A stretch of 64,000 bases of DNA from Chloroflexi bacterium TSY (GTDB lineage: Bacteria > Chloroflexota > Anaerolineae > Caldilineales > Caldilineaceae): contig JAHBNG010000063.1 of the NCBI GenBank assembly GCA_019217005.1, positions 16,052 to 80,051 of the forward strand, in the 5' to 3' direction. The position numbers and the translations under genes were made by a program. The notes under the pieces are model-generated. The model did not search any database. It worked only from the letters and a program-made list of their open reading frames with translations, and had not been told where the DNA came from. Within the stretch, counting starts at the first letter, position 1. Each line of letters begins with the position of its first letter. Shown here piece by piece: positions 37,213 to 46,518 of the stretch.

Positions 37213-38286
37213 ATGAATAAATCTGATCCACTTGAACAAGGTTACGCAGCAGGGGAGGCAGCTGCTGCCGCCGGAGGCGCCTCATCAGCATCGACAAATG
37301 GCGGGCGTATGTATGTGCGCACACAGGGCTTTGGGTCAACCGATGCCGAGTTGCGCTTTCTGCAGCGTTGCGGTGTGCGACACAAGGCCGCCTATTTTCC
37401 CTTCCATCCCGACTGTGGTTGGAAACTCGACGAGTTAATCCAGGAACGAGAGCGCCACGAAGCCTTTGGCATAACGCTGGACATGAGTTCACTGCCCATC
37501 TATGAGCACTTCCCCAACATCATCTATTTTGGCAAAAGCCCAGAGCGGGATCGGGAAATTGACATGGTCTGTGAAATGATCCGCACCGCGGCACGGGCTG
37601 GCATCGATTCTCTGCGCTATAACACGTGCGTTCTGCCCATCGATCGCACCGCACCAGAAGAAGGTCGCGGCGGCTACTATCACACGGCGTTCCGCCTGGA
37701 CCAGATTTCTGCCGAGGAGCAGTCCGCCCTGACCGACGCCGGGCGCGTCACGGCAGAGATGCACTGGGAACGAATTGAGTATCTGCTCGAACGCATGATT
37801 CCGGTGGCAGAAGAGTACAAAGTGCGTATGGGCAATTCCCAGGAAGATCCGGCGACGCCGCCTGGCTATAGAGGGGTAGACAAAGTTCTCAATGATTTTG
37901 AAGGCATGAAGCGTTTCATCGAGATTCAGCGCAGTCCATATCACGGTTGGAATTTCTGTGTCGGATCTGTCGCTGAAGGGCTCGAAAATCCGGCCGAAGA
38001 AATCTATCCTGTCATCGAATACTTTGGCAGCCGCAATACAATTTTCTTGGTTCACTACCGCAACATTCTCGGTGGGCGCTACAGCTTCCGCGAAGCCCTG
38101 CCCGATGAAGGCGATATGGACTTCTACCGAGTCTTAAAAGCCCTCAAAGACACCGGATATTCTTACGGCATTGACCCCGACCACGTCCCACGCACCGACG
38201 ACGATCCCAAGGGCTACTATCAGTCCTACGCGTACTGTTTCGGCTACATCAACGCCATGATTCAGGCGGTCTATGGCGGTGGCTGA
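37213..38286 (+). CDS. Mannonate dehydratase (UxuA)-like protein
   Basis: This TIM-barrel protein of 357 residues has the UxuA-type C-terminal half: RVMGNSQEDP-like loop (MGNSQEDPATPPGYRGVDKV), NFCVGSVAEG, NTIFLVHYRNILGG, EGDMDFYRVLKAL and IDPDHVPRTDDD. UxuA dehydrates D-mannonate to 2-keto-3-deoxygluconate; here the usual HPDDPP is replaced by NSQEDP, so the substrate may differ. It lies at the end of the sugar-acid catabolic run beginning at 33277. Confidence 0.85.
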   Translation: MNKSDPLEQGYAAGEAAAAAGGASSASTNGGRMYVRTQGFGSTDAELRFLQRCGVRHKAAYFPFHPDCGWKLDELIQERERHEAFGITLDMSSLPIYEHFPNIIYFGKSPERDREIDMVCEMIRTAARAGIDSLRYNTCVLPIDRTAPEEGRGGYYHTAFRLDQISAEEQSALTDAGRVTAEMHWERIEYLLERMIPVAEEYKVRMGNSQEDPATPPGYRGVDKVLNDFEGMKRFIEIQRSPYHGWNFCVGSVAEGLENPAEEIYPVIEYFGSRNTIFLVHYRNILGGRYSFREALPDEGDMDFYRVLKALKDTGYSYGIDPDHVPRTDDDPKGYYQSYAYCFGYINAMIQAVYGGG

Positions 38287-38654
38287 ACAGAGATGCCTCC
38301 TTCGCCGCCACTACAACCCTCCAACCTCGCTGCATCATGTTATAATGAGGGTCAGAATTCGGGCATGAAGTACATGATAATTTGCTGTTTCTACCGTTTT
38401 TTGTGTTTCGAGCTTGAATCAACTACTACAACGGATTTGGATAGGAGCGGATTTTTCCGTCACAGGAAGGCTGAGGACAATTCCAAAAAACTGGGGCAAC
38501 GTGACGCGCTATTGGCATCAAGAACGGAAATCGCTCTATGATCCCAGTTACTTCGCCTACACCACATAATCCGTTCCTATCTACGTACGAAGTACGCATC
38601 CGCTGTAGTAATTTGCCATCACCACAGAAAACGGCAGAACAAGAAATTTTGTGA
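38287..38654. other. Gap with a possible gene tail
   Basis: I see no complete gene. A short frame ending at the TAA at 38567-38569 reads TIPKNWGNVTRYWHQERKSL followed by YDPSYFAYTT. It looks like the C-terminus of a protein, but I cannot assign it and no longer frame continues upstream. Confidence 0.35.
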
Positions 38655-40622
38655 ATGGAGGGACTACAGGAAGGCGAGATGATTCCTCAAACACTTCAAA
38701 ATCCAGAAAAGCCATATCCGATTCAAGAGCGAGTGGGACTCGGCATCTTTACGGATCGAGAGAGGGAGATGGATTCACTCATGGAGTGGGCAGAGATGGT
38801 CGCCCAAAAGTACGGCCACTCTCAGGCGTTAGTTTCTCATCGACGCGTGGGCAAGACAGCCATCATGGAACGGTTTTACAACCAACTCTTTTGGGAGCGA
38901 GAGGATGTGATGCCCTTCTATTTTGAAATCCATGATGGAATCAGGCAGATCTGGATGAAGGAGTTGGCTGAACTCTATTTGTACTCCTTCCTACAACAAT
39001 TCTTGGCGTTTCGTACTCGTGATGCTGGCTTGGCCTTTAGTGGGATGCAGTCCTTTGATCATCTTTATGATATTGCCGAAAAAAGTGGTGAAACGTTGGT
39101 AATGCAAAGGATTGATTGGTGGAAGAAGGACACAAGTGTGAGTGATGCCTTGAAAATTAATGCCGTTCTTAAAAACCTTCCCCATGACTTTGCGGTTATA
39201 ACAGGATTGAGCATCATCGTCATGTTTGATGAGTTCCAACGGTTGAATCAGGTACTCTACTATGATGAAGCATTAACCCATCAATGTCTCAACTACACAG
39301 ACTCTTTTTCCGGTGTCGCCGCATCTGTCAATGCACCGATGCTCATTGCGGGTTCCCAGGTGACGATACTGACAGAAGAAGCATTAACGGGAGCCATGTT
39401 GGGGCGTGTCACGCTTGATTATATCGAACGTTTACCCCTATCGGGCGCAGCAGAACTAGTTCTCAAGTTCGCCCAACGCCGGAAGTGGAATATATCTCTG
39501 CGCATGGCCTACATCATGAGCCGTTTAGTGAGCGGGCACCCCTACTACATTTGGTGCCTCTTTCACAGCAAATATCGGGAACGCGATTTGACCACTGAAG
39601 AGGGCATCAAGAATACACTAACTTTTGAGGTGGAGAATCGAACGGGCCATATCAATGAGTTCTGGCGCTATCATTTTGCGCAGAATATGGAGACCTTTAA
39701 CCTCCCCTATGCCAGACAGATGGTCTTCTATCTAACCCATTATGGAGATACAGAAGTCCGAGTTGAGAAACTGGTTGAGGATTTACAACTCCCTTTGACT
39801 ATCGAAGAAGCCAACGAAACGTTACGAAAGTTGATTTGGTGTGATTTAGCCCGAGAGCGGGGTGATCAATTCTACGGTGGACTCTCCGATCCACTCCTAG
39901 GACAGATGATACGAATCGAGTATAGCTGGGAGATTGAGCGATTAACCCGAGGTGAGGCTATTGAGAAGGCGCAAACCGAATTGGCCGAAGAAATACTTGT
40001 TGCTAAAGATGAACTCATCGCCAAGCTGCGTGGCGAGCTAAATCAATGGGTGGGACGGATTGCCGAAACATTTATCGAGCAGTTTATGAAGAGACACTTC
40101 AACAATCAAACGGTTGATGGCACCACCTACTTCAACGAAGCCAGCGAGATCACCCTTCCCACCTTTAGCCATGTCTACACCACCGTCACCCAGCCCCAAG
40201 GCGTCGCCACCCACTATCAGATCGACCTCTATGCCATCCCCCAAGAAATGCCAGTAATCAGTAATCAGTTGTCAGTAAACAGTGAAGAGCAGCCAGCTCC
40301 CAACAATCAATCACTAGCAACCAGCAACCAGTCCCCAATCCCTAATCCCCAATCCCCAGCCCCCTGGATCGTCGAAATCAAAAATTGGCAACAACCCGTC
40401 AATCAGACCCAGGTCCAGCATTTCTGGCAGGCAGCACAACATTTAGCGAAGGACAAAGGGCACGACGACATGGTGTGCTGGTTCTATGCACGCAGTGGGT
40501 TCACTGGTCCTGCCAAGGGGTTTATGCAAACCAAAGGCATGTACTATACAGACGAAGCAGGGCTGGTTCAAATGCTAAGGGATTTTCAGGTGATCGAAGG
40601 GTGGAATGAGGAGAGTGAATAG
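38655..40622 (+). CDS. ATPase with C-terminal PD-(D/E)xK nuclease-like domain
   Basis: This protein of 655 residues has an archaeal-type ATPase module: Walker A SHRRVGKTA (residues 61-69), Walker B IIVMFDEFQ (near 187-195) and a sensor-like AGSQVTIL. A winged-helix-like region follows, then a C-terminal domain with QIDLYA (Asp524) and WIVEIKNW (Glu574, Lys576), the spacing pattern of PD-(D/E)xK nucleases. It is the intact paralogue of the split gene at 27839-32834. The Asp and ExK motifs are separated by a Ser/Asn/Gln/Pro-rich insert encoded by a repeat. Such proteins often occur in defence or mobile regions, but no role is proven. Confidence 0.85.
   Translation: MEGLQEGEMIPQTLQNPEKPYPIQERVGLGIFTDREREMDSLMEWAEMVAQKYGHSQALVSHRRVGKTAIMERFYNQLFWEREDVMPFYFEIHDGIRQIWMKELAELYLYSFLQQFLAFRTRDAGLAFSGMQSFDHLYDIAEKSGETLVMQRIDWWKKDTSVSDALKINAVLKNLPHDFAVITGLSIIVMFDEFQRLNQVLYYDEALTHQCLNYTDSFSGVAASVNAPMLIAGSQVTILTEEALTGAMLGRVTLDYIERLPLSGAAELVLKFAQRRKWNISLRMAYIMSRLVSGHPYYIWCLFHSKYRERDLTTEEGIKNTLTFEVENRTGHINEFWRYHFAQNMETFNLPYARQMVFYLTHYGDTEVRVEKLVEDLQLPLTIEEANETLRKLIWCDLARERGDQFYGGLSDPLLGQMIRIEYSWEIERLTRGEAIEKAQTELAEEILVAKDELIAKLRGELNQWVGRIAETFIEQFMKRHFNNQTVDGTTYFNEASEITLPTFSHVYTTVTQPQGVATHYQIDLYAIPQEMPVISNQLSVNSEEQPAPNNQSLATSNQSPIPNPQSPAPWIVEIKNWQQPVNQTQVQHFWQAAQHLAKDKGHDDMVCWFYARSGFTGPAKGFMQTKGMYYTDEAGLVQMLRDFQVIEGWNEESE
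40250..40363. repeat. Low-complexity repeat inside the ATPase-nuclease gene
   Basis: CAGTAATCAGTAATCAGTTG-like and CCCCAATCCCTAATCCCCAA-like units lie in frame within the coding sequence, encoding ISNQLSVNSEEQPAPNNQSL and a Pro/Asn/Gln/Ser-rich tail. They fall between the nuclease Asp and the ExK motif. The split paralogue has no such insert at this place. Confidence 0.8.
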
Positions 40623-40676
40623 CCACCCGAGGCGACACGACAAGCGGAGACCAGAAGAACCTGGGGTCTGATCGTC

Positions 40677-41387
40677 ATGTGCGGGAATCCAAACGCAATC
40701 TTATTTGATTTTCACAATACAATAGTCAGGAGAGTGACTTTCGATCCTGAGATGGGAATCAGAGCGCTTCTGAAGCTTGCCAAGAAGCCATCCTCGATTT
40801 CGATACACGAGGTGCTAGCACGAAATGCAACGCTTGTTGATCAGCTTAGCCCAGTTTGGAAAACATCAGACGTATGGTCAATGGAACAGCAATTCCACAG
40901 ACTGCTCTTCGATGGACTCGGCGTCAGCTTCGATGCTCCGTCGGACGAACTCGAGCGGTGTTTCTTTGAGGCTGCGGTAGAGTTTGAGAGGACTGAAGGA
41001 ATTCAGAAGTGCCTATCGAGGTTGCGCGCGCGTGGGGTTCGGTTAGGAGTCGTTTCGAACGATGTCTTTACGGGAGAGTTGCTCCGATCCGCGTTAAGTC
41101 GTCTAGAGATAGCTACTCCGTTTGAATTCGTGATATCGAGCGCTGACTACGGAATTGGAAAGCCCCATCCGCTCATCTTTGAGACCGCAGTCGCGAAACT
41201 CGGAGCCGAAAGCGCAGCAACTTGGTTTGTCGGCGACAATTTGAAGGCCGACATTGCCGGAGCGAACGAGGCAGGTCTATTCTCCGTATGGTACAATCCC
41301 AATGAGAACGAGAGCGGTTGCATAGAGCCTAATGCCACGATTAGAAGTTGGGAGGAGTTTGAGGCGCTAATCGAAACGGTGGGATAG
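40677..41387 (+). CDS. HAD-superfamily hydrolase
   Basis: This protein of 236 residues is a phosphatase-type HAD enzyme. Motif I is ILFDFHNTIV, with Asp-Phe-His in place of the usual DxD, so the second Asp is missing. Motif II is VVSNDVF, the lysine of motif III is in GIGKPHPLIFE, and motif IV is WFVGDNLKADIAGA. Loss of the second Asp can lower or change phosphatase activity. No operon partner is evident. Confidence 0.87.
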   Translation: MCGNPNAILFDFHNTIVRRVTFDPEMGIRALLKLAKKPSSISIHEVLARNATLVDQLSPVWKTSDVWSMEQQFHRLLFDGLGVSFDAPSDELERCFFEAAVEFERTEGIQKCLSRLRARGVRLGVVSNDVFTGELLRSALSRLEIATPFEFVISSADYGIGKPHPLIFETAVAKLGAESAATWFVGDNLKADIAGANEAGLFSVWYNPNENESGCIEPNATIRSWEEFEALIETVG

Positions 41388-41513
41388 AGACTGTGTCTCT
41401 ACCTCGGCACGTTGAGGATCGAATGCGAGTGGTGGCTTTGAAGAGTGCGAAAGAGGCATAACACAGATCATTGTCCCCTGTTCGATGCAGAAAGAGGAGT
41501 CCAGATTTAAATC

Positions 41514-42503
41514 ATGCAAGGCTTTGATCCGAAATTCGCCGATTTCCCGGATTACATTATCGGTGTCACCAAGGAGATCTGGGAGGACCGGCGCATTGCG
41601 GCGCTGGAGAAATACTATGCGCCAGATATCGTGGTGCGCTCGCCAGCCTCGATTGTTGTTGGCAATATCGGCGTCATAGCGGCGACCATGGCGACCCTAG
41701 CCGAGTTTCCAGACCGGGAGCTTTTGGGAGAGGATGTCATCTGGTGTGGCACTCCTGAAGAGGGGATGCTCAGTTCCCACCGCCTGATCTGCACCGCCAC
41801 CCATACTGGTGACGGGGTCTACGGGGTAGCGACGGGAAAAAAACTGCGATATCGCATTCTTGCGGATTGCCATGCAGTCAATAACCAGATCAACGATGAA
41901 TGGCTGGTACGCGATCAGAGCGCTATTGTGCGTCAGATGGGATGGACGCTTCCCGACTATACCCGCAGCCTAATCGAACGCGAGGGCGGACCTGAGGCCT
42001 GTGGACAGCCCTTTCATCCCTCGCGGGATCAGGCAGGATCATATTCTGGTCGCGGCAATAACAGCGAATGGGGCGTACGGCTTGCCACTATCCTTGAGCG
42101 GATTATGGGAGCGGATATGGCAGCGATCCCAGAAACCTACGATCGTGCAGTATCGCTGGAATACCCTGGATATGTGAGCGAACATGGCTGGGCGGAGGCT
42201 GACAAATTCTGGATGCGACTGCGCGCGTCCTTCCCATCAGCCGAATTTAGGATTCACCACCAGATCGGCCGCGATGATCCGACCATGGCGCCCCGCGCTG
42301 CCGTCCGCTGGAGCCTGACCGGCAAGCACGACGGGTGGGGAGCATTCGGGCAACCCAGTGGTGCTGAGGTGCACGTAATGGGAATGACACAGGCCGAATT
42401 CGGTACCCTTGGCGTTGCCCCTTCAAGGTTGCGAAGAGAGTGGACGCTTATCGACGAAACAGCGATCTGGAAGCAGATCTTGCTTCATACTGGCCAGTGT
42501 TGA
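41514..42503 (+). CDS. Two-domain SnoaL-like (NTF2-fold) protein 1
   Basis: This protein of 329 residues consists of two SnoaL/NTF2-like halves. The first has WEDRRIAALEKYYAPDIVVR and the second EHGWAEADKFWMRLRASFPS. Such folds include polyketide cyclases, dehydratases and many proteins of unknown activity. Two more two-domain members are at 45247 and 46519, on the other side of the LacI regulator and the binding protein, suggesting one catabolic locus. No catalytic residues can be named with confidence. Confidence 0.78.
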   Translation: MQGFDPKFADFPDYIIGVTKEIWEDRRIAALEKYYAPDIVVRSPASIVVGNIGVIAATMATLAEFPDRELLGEDVIWCGTPEEGMLSSHRLICTATHTGDGVYGVATGKKLRYRILADCHAVNNQINDEWLVRDQSAIVRQMGWTLPDYTRSLIEREGGPEACGQPFHPSRDQAGSYSGRGNNSEWGVRLATILERIMGADMAAIPETYDRAVSLEYPGYVSEHGWAEADKFWMRLRASFPSAEFRIHHQIGRDDPTMAPRAAVRWSLTGKHDGWGAFGQPSGAEVHVMGMTQAEFGTLGVAPSRLRREWTLIDETAIWKQILLHTGQC

Positions 42504-42579
42504 AAGGACTCACGCCACCGCGTCGAAAACTCGAAAAAGCCCCATTTATTCTTCTCAATATAGTCCCTGACTAGGAGTC

Positions 42580-42658
42580 GTTGACATTTGACAGCTCTCC
42601 TCAGAGAAATCAATGCCTAGAGTGACCAACGCTCTGAGAGCGCACTCTAAATGTCAAC
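42580..42658. repeat. Imperfect inverted repeat upstream of the LacI gene
   Basis: GTTGACATTT ... CTCAGAG on the left (from 42580) is complemented by CTCTGAG ... AAATGTCAAC on the right (to 42658). It could be a long hairpin or a short non-coding mobile element; no target duplication is evident. Confidence 0.5.
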
Positions 42659-42685
42659 AGAACCTAATTATACTGGGTTCTGCGT

Positions 42686-42741
42686 TTGACATCGAAATCG
42701 ATTTCGTGATATGGTTCTACGACCTCTCGAAATCGATTTCG
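42686..42741 (+). promoter_or_regulatory. Twin LacI-type operators at the promoter
   Basis: Two identical perfect palindromes CGAAATCGATTTCG lie at 42693-42706 and 42728-42741, with centres 35 bp apart, just upstream of the LacI-family gene. A TTGACA at 42686-42691 with TATGGT at 42710-42715 (18-bp spacer) forms a plausible promoter overlapped by the first operator. This fits autoregulation by the protein encoded at 42774. Confidence 0.75.
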
Positions 42742-42773
42742 ACGCTGCGATATACTCTCTCATCAAAAGAGCT

Positions 42774-43712
42774 ATGTCAATTACGATTGCTGAACTATCT
42801 CGTCAACTGGGTTTATCCCAGTCGACCGTTTCAAAAGCGCTTAATGAGCGGGCCGACGTTTCCGATGTCACTCGCGCACGTGTGTTAAAAGCCGCTGTCG
42901 AGTTAGGATATCAACCGAGCGCGGCAGCAAGGAACTTGCGTCGCCAACGGACCGATAAAATTGGCATGATTGTCAATTATCCTATCGATCAGGTAGACGA
43001 TTTTCTCGCCGAGTTGATTCCCGGTGCAGCCATTGCTGCCGAACGGGCGAAATATAATCTGATCCTTTACACATCCGTCGCCGGACAACCGCAGGAGATT
43101 GCCAGGCTCTGTCGGGCGCGAGAGGTTGATGGCGTGATCCTTCTCTGGCCACCACACCTTGACGAGACGATTCATCTGATCAAACAGGAGCGGATGCCCT
43201 TTATCGTTGTGCCACGTCGCATCCCCCGCGATGATGTTGCGTTCGTTGCTGCCAACCATGTGCAGGGGGCAAAACTGCTGACTCAGCATTTTATCGAGCA
43301 GGGGCATAAGCCTATTGCCTTTATCAGCCGCCCTGAAACGTTCGAAACCGATTTGGATCGACGGGTAGGATATCGTCAGGCGTTGACAGAGGCGAATCTC
43401 CCTTTTGATGAACAATATCTCATTGAGACAGATTCCCGTGTCGAGAGGAATGCAGAGAACGCTTTTTCCTCCCTTATGGCGCTAGATGTCCCGCCCACGG
43501 CGATATTGGTCTTTACCGACCCGATGGCCGTCAAGATTCTGAGCGCGGCGAAAGAGATGGGGCTAGATATCCCCACCGACGTGGCGATTGCGGAGATTGG
43601 GCGCGCCGCCGCGGAAAGTTTGCTGGTCCAGATTCAAGATCCGTCACTGCCTGCATCTCAACGGATGCTTCCCGTTGAATTGGTTGTACGCGAATCGAGT
43701 GTTTCACTATAA
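42774..43712 (+). CDS. LacI-family regulator with an internal deletion
   Basis: This regulator has 312 residues. The ATG at 42774 opens the classical LacI helix-turn-helix (ITIAELSRQLGLSQSTVSKA and SAAARNLRRQRTDKIG hinge region), followed by a periplasmic-binding-protein-type ligand domain. Near the end the usual VGFDD...LTTVRxP segment is missing: the text goes straight from PTDVAI to AEIGRAAAESLL, an apparent in-frame loss of about 20 residues from the C-terminal subdomain. Ligand response may be altered. Twin operators lie just upstream; the binding protein 28 bp downstream is probably in its regulon. Confidence 0.88.
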   Translation: MSITIAELSRQLGLSQSTVSKALNERADVSDVTRARVLKAAVELGYQPSAAARNLRRQRTDKIGMIVNYPIDQVDDFLAELIPGAAIAAERAKYNLILYTSVAGQPQEIARLCRAREVDGVILLWPPHLDETIHLIKQERMPFIVVPRRIPRDDVAFVAANHVQGAKLLTQHFIEQGHKPIAFISRPETFETDLDRRVGYRQALTEANLPFDEQYLIETDSRVERNAENAFSSLMALDVPPTAILVFTDPMAVKILSAAKEMGLDIPTDVAIAEIGRAAAESLLVQIQDPSLPASQRMLPVELVVRESSVSL

Positions 43713-43740
43713 TCGTTTTACCAAAATCAAGGAGAAACTC

Positions 43741-45084
43741 ATGCAAAGAAACTATTTAATGTGCGCGATGTTGCTAGTGGGCAGTCTGCTCTTTGCCGCC
43801 TGTCAGCCGGCCCCAGCGCAAGAGGCTAGCATGGAGGGCAATGCAGACACGGCCATAATGGATCCATCTGCCTGCAACGTAGAGGCCCCAGCCGAGGCCG
43901 TAGAGATCAACATGATGGGCTGGTCATTCCCCATTACGGATTTCTACGCAGCCGAGTTGGAGAAGTGTAACGAGGTGGAAAATATTACCATCAATACCCA
44001 GCTACTGTCTGGTGCAGATGCCCAAGAGCAGGTGCGCCTAGCCCTATCTGCTGGTGGCGATTCGCCCTTTGACATTGTCCACGGGGCCAACGGCCAAGTA
44101 GCCGAATGGGGCGCACCCGGCTGGCTCTTGCCGCTCAATGATTTGGTGGACAAATATCGTGACGAGTATAGTCTCGATGATATTCCACAGACCGTATGGG
44201 ATGGTGTAACGCTCGATGGGAACATTTATGGCATTCCCATGGTGGGGAATACACTTCACACCATCTACCGTCAGGACGTTTTTGACGAACTAGGGCTTGA
44301 AGTTCCCGAAACCTATGCTGATGTGATCGAAATCTGCAACACCATCGGTCTCGACAACCCAGATTGGGATGTCCCCTTCGCCATCAGTCTCTCTTATGCA
44401 CGCGCGTGGGAACTCGAATTCTTCATGTTGTTGCGCGCGAGCGGCGGCGACTATCTGGATGCTGACAACATGCCGACCTTCAACGATGAGACAGGTGTTG
44501 CGGCTGTTGAGCTGATGGTGGAAGTTGCCAAGGCATGCATGGGCGAAGACGGCATTTCACTTAGCCTGAATGATCAAGAAGTAGCTGTCCAGCTTGGCAC
44601 TATACCGTCAACAAAAATGTGGGCAAGTCGTGCCGCCAACATGACCGATCCAGAACGAACCGACCTCATGGACGTCATCGCCTATGCGCCAGCTCCCCGC
44701 GTGACGGAAGATGGGCTGCGCGCTGGTTCAGCCTGGAACGACTACTACATGATTCCGGCCATGACGACCAATGATCCCGATCTGATCTTCCGCATCATCA
44801 TGGAAGCGGCAGATGAAGCCAGCCAAATCGAGGCTGCCAAAGTTGGCATGGCAACGCGCATGTCTGTCGCCCAATTTGGTGGTCCCTATCAAGAAGCGGC
44901 CAATATTACGATTGCCGAAGGCGTTGGCAACTACGACAAGAATCCAGCTGTAAATATTGCTATCACCAAACTAGAAGAATTCCTCTCCCTTGTCTTTATC
45001 GGTGATATGACCGCCCAGGAAGCACTCGATGCTGCAGCCGAAGCCTACATCGAGGAAGCAACGGTCCAAGGGTTTATCCAATAG
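43741..45084 (+). CDS. Family 1 extracellular solute-binding lipoprotein
   Basis: This sugar-type binding lipoprotein has 447 residues. The start at 43741 has AAGGAGA upstream and gives a signal peptide with lipobox (LLFAAC, Cys near 22). The body has typical family 1 features (YGIPMVGNTLHTIYRQDVFD, DIVHGANGQVAEWGAPGWLL). No permease or ATPase follows, so it depends on components elsewhere. It follows the LacI gene by 28 bp. Confidence 0.9.
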   Translation: MQRNYLMCAMLLVGSLLFAACQPAPAQEASMEGNADTAIMDPSACNVEAPAEAVEINMMGWSFPITDFYAAELEKCNEVENITINTQLLSGADAQEQVRLALSAGGDSPFDIVHGANGQVAEWGAPGWLLPLNDLVDKYRDEYSLDDIPQTVWDGVTLDGNIYGIPMVGNTLHTIYRQDVFDELGLEVPETYADVIEICNTIGLDNPDWDVPFAISLSYARAWELEFFMLLRASGGDYLDADNMPTFNDETGVAAVELMVEVAKACMGEDGISLSLNDQEVAVQLGTIPSTKMWASRAANMTDPERTDLMDVIAYAPAPRVTEDGLRAGSAWNDYYMIPAMTTNDPDLIFRIIMEAADEASQIEAAKVGMATRMSVAQFGGPYQEAANITIAEGVGNYDKNPAVNIAITKLEEFLSLVFIGDMTAQEALDAAAEAYIEEATVQGFIQ

Positions 45085-45125
45085 CCATCGGTTTACGTTC
45101 GAAAGAGTCATCAATAACCGTGTAT

Positions 45126-45157
45126 AAAGTGCGTCACACAAAGGTGCGGCGCACTTT
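45126..45157 (+). terminator. Hairpin after the binding-protein gene
   Basis: AAAGTGC (45126-45132) and GCACTTT (45151-45157) form a 7-bp stem about 40 bp after the stop codon. The following T-run is short (GCATTT). It is a weak terminator candidate. Confidence 0.4.
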
Positions 45158-45246
45158 GCATTTAGCGCGATGCAGAACACACAAGGTCCCATATATGGAG
45201 AAATATGTTATGATCAAGCCAAATTGTATTGATCAAGAGTGTTACA

Positions 45247-46510
45247 ATGATTCAACAGGCAATGACAAACGAAATGCATTCCCAAAATAAAGAGCTTATC
45301 GACACCTACCGAGCAGCGCTCTACGATTGTGATGTGGCAGCGCTTCAATCACAGCTATACCAAGTATTTACCGCAAACGCCGTCATCCATCTCGCTTCCC
45401 CCTTCGAGGACCTGGACGGCCCCGATGGACTCTATGAGCAAGCCTTTCTGCCGCTGATAACCGCGATCCCTGACCTGGAGCGGCGAGACTTTATCGTCAT
45501 GGCTGGGGAATCCAATGGCACATACTGGGTCGGCTGTGGTGGGCACTACATAGGCACCTTCCAGCAGCCCTGGCTCGACATCCCGCCCACCCAACACGCA
45601 ATCCACATGCGCTATCATGAGTTCTTCCGCGTTGAGGATAATAAAGTTGTAGAAATGCAGGCCCTTTGGGACATTCCCGCGCTGATGATGCAGGCCAATG
45701 CATGGCCAATGATGCCCGCTCTTGGTGTGGAGTGGCTCGTACCTGGCCCCGCCACCCAGGACGGTCTAGCCATCGTTCCCGATAGCAACGACCAAACCGC
45801 AACCAGCCTCAAGACGGTTGTGGATATGCTGGTCGCTCTGGGCAAGTATCCTCTCGGTGGTGGCCCCGAAGTGATGGAGCTTGAGCGCTTCTGGCACCCC
45901 AAATTCCTCTGGTATGGTCCGGCTGGTATCGGCTCCATGCGCGGCATCGACGGCTTCCGTCGCTGGCACCAGACCCCGTTCCTCAAAGCCATGCCCGACC
46001 GTCGCGGCGGCACCTCGAATAAATCTATCTTCTTTGGAGAAGGGAATTATGTTGGAACCACTGGCTGGCCCAACATGCAGATGACCTTTACTGGCGACGG
46101 CTGGCTGAGCCTTCCGCCAACCAACCGCGAACTGACCATGCGCAGCCTCAGTAGATCCAAATTTGGCGTTTTTGGCTATTTTCAGTCGAGATTGCAGGGA
46201 TTTTGGAGTCATTTATTCAGATTTCGGTTACAGAAAACAACCTATTTCATATCTGAAAATCGCCCAAATCTAACGCAAAAACTAGATATCGACCGGCAAA
46301 TTTGTATTTATGTCAACTGTTTAGCCAGAATTCTCTCTCTAAACCTGAAATTTGGATCTACTGAGCCTGGACTTCTGGCGTTGCGAAAACGGTCTCATCC
46401 GCGAAAACTGGGTGCTGGTGGATCTGCTTCATGTGTACGATCAATTTGGGATGGATGTCTTTGAGCGGATGCGCGAAGTGACTGTCGCCCGACAGCCTGA
46501 CAGAGGTTGA
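45247..46510 (+). pseudogene. Two-domain SnoaL-like protein 2, split by a MITE
   Basis: The N-terminal part (LIDTYRAALYDCDVAALQSQ, then HYIGTFQQPWLDIPPTQHAI) belongs to the SnoaL-like family, and a second half begins near VMELERFWHPKFLWYGPAGI. The 215-bp MITE at 46149-46363 interrupts it near the end. Removing the MITE and one AGCCT restores RSLDFWRCENGLIRENWVLV and a stop at 46508-46510, giving 347 residues. The present frame instead ends in MITE-encoded residues. Confidence 0.9.
46149..46363 (+). mobile_element. 215-bp MITE, CAGTAGATCC family, copy C
   Basis: It has the same ends and exactly the same length as the copies at 11009 and 31704. The 5-bp duplication is AGCCT (46144-46148 and 46364-46368). 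It disrupts a SnoaL-like gene, and its removal restores the C-terminus in frame. Confidence 0.97.
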
Positions 46511-46518
46511 TCGTTCCC

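Noticed and set aside
38293..38541. Small gene after the UxuA-like dehydratase
   Set aside because: It has no ribosome-binding site and no homology; only a possible gene tail in another frame is noted there.
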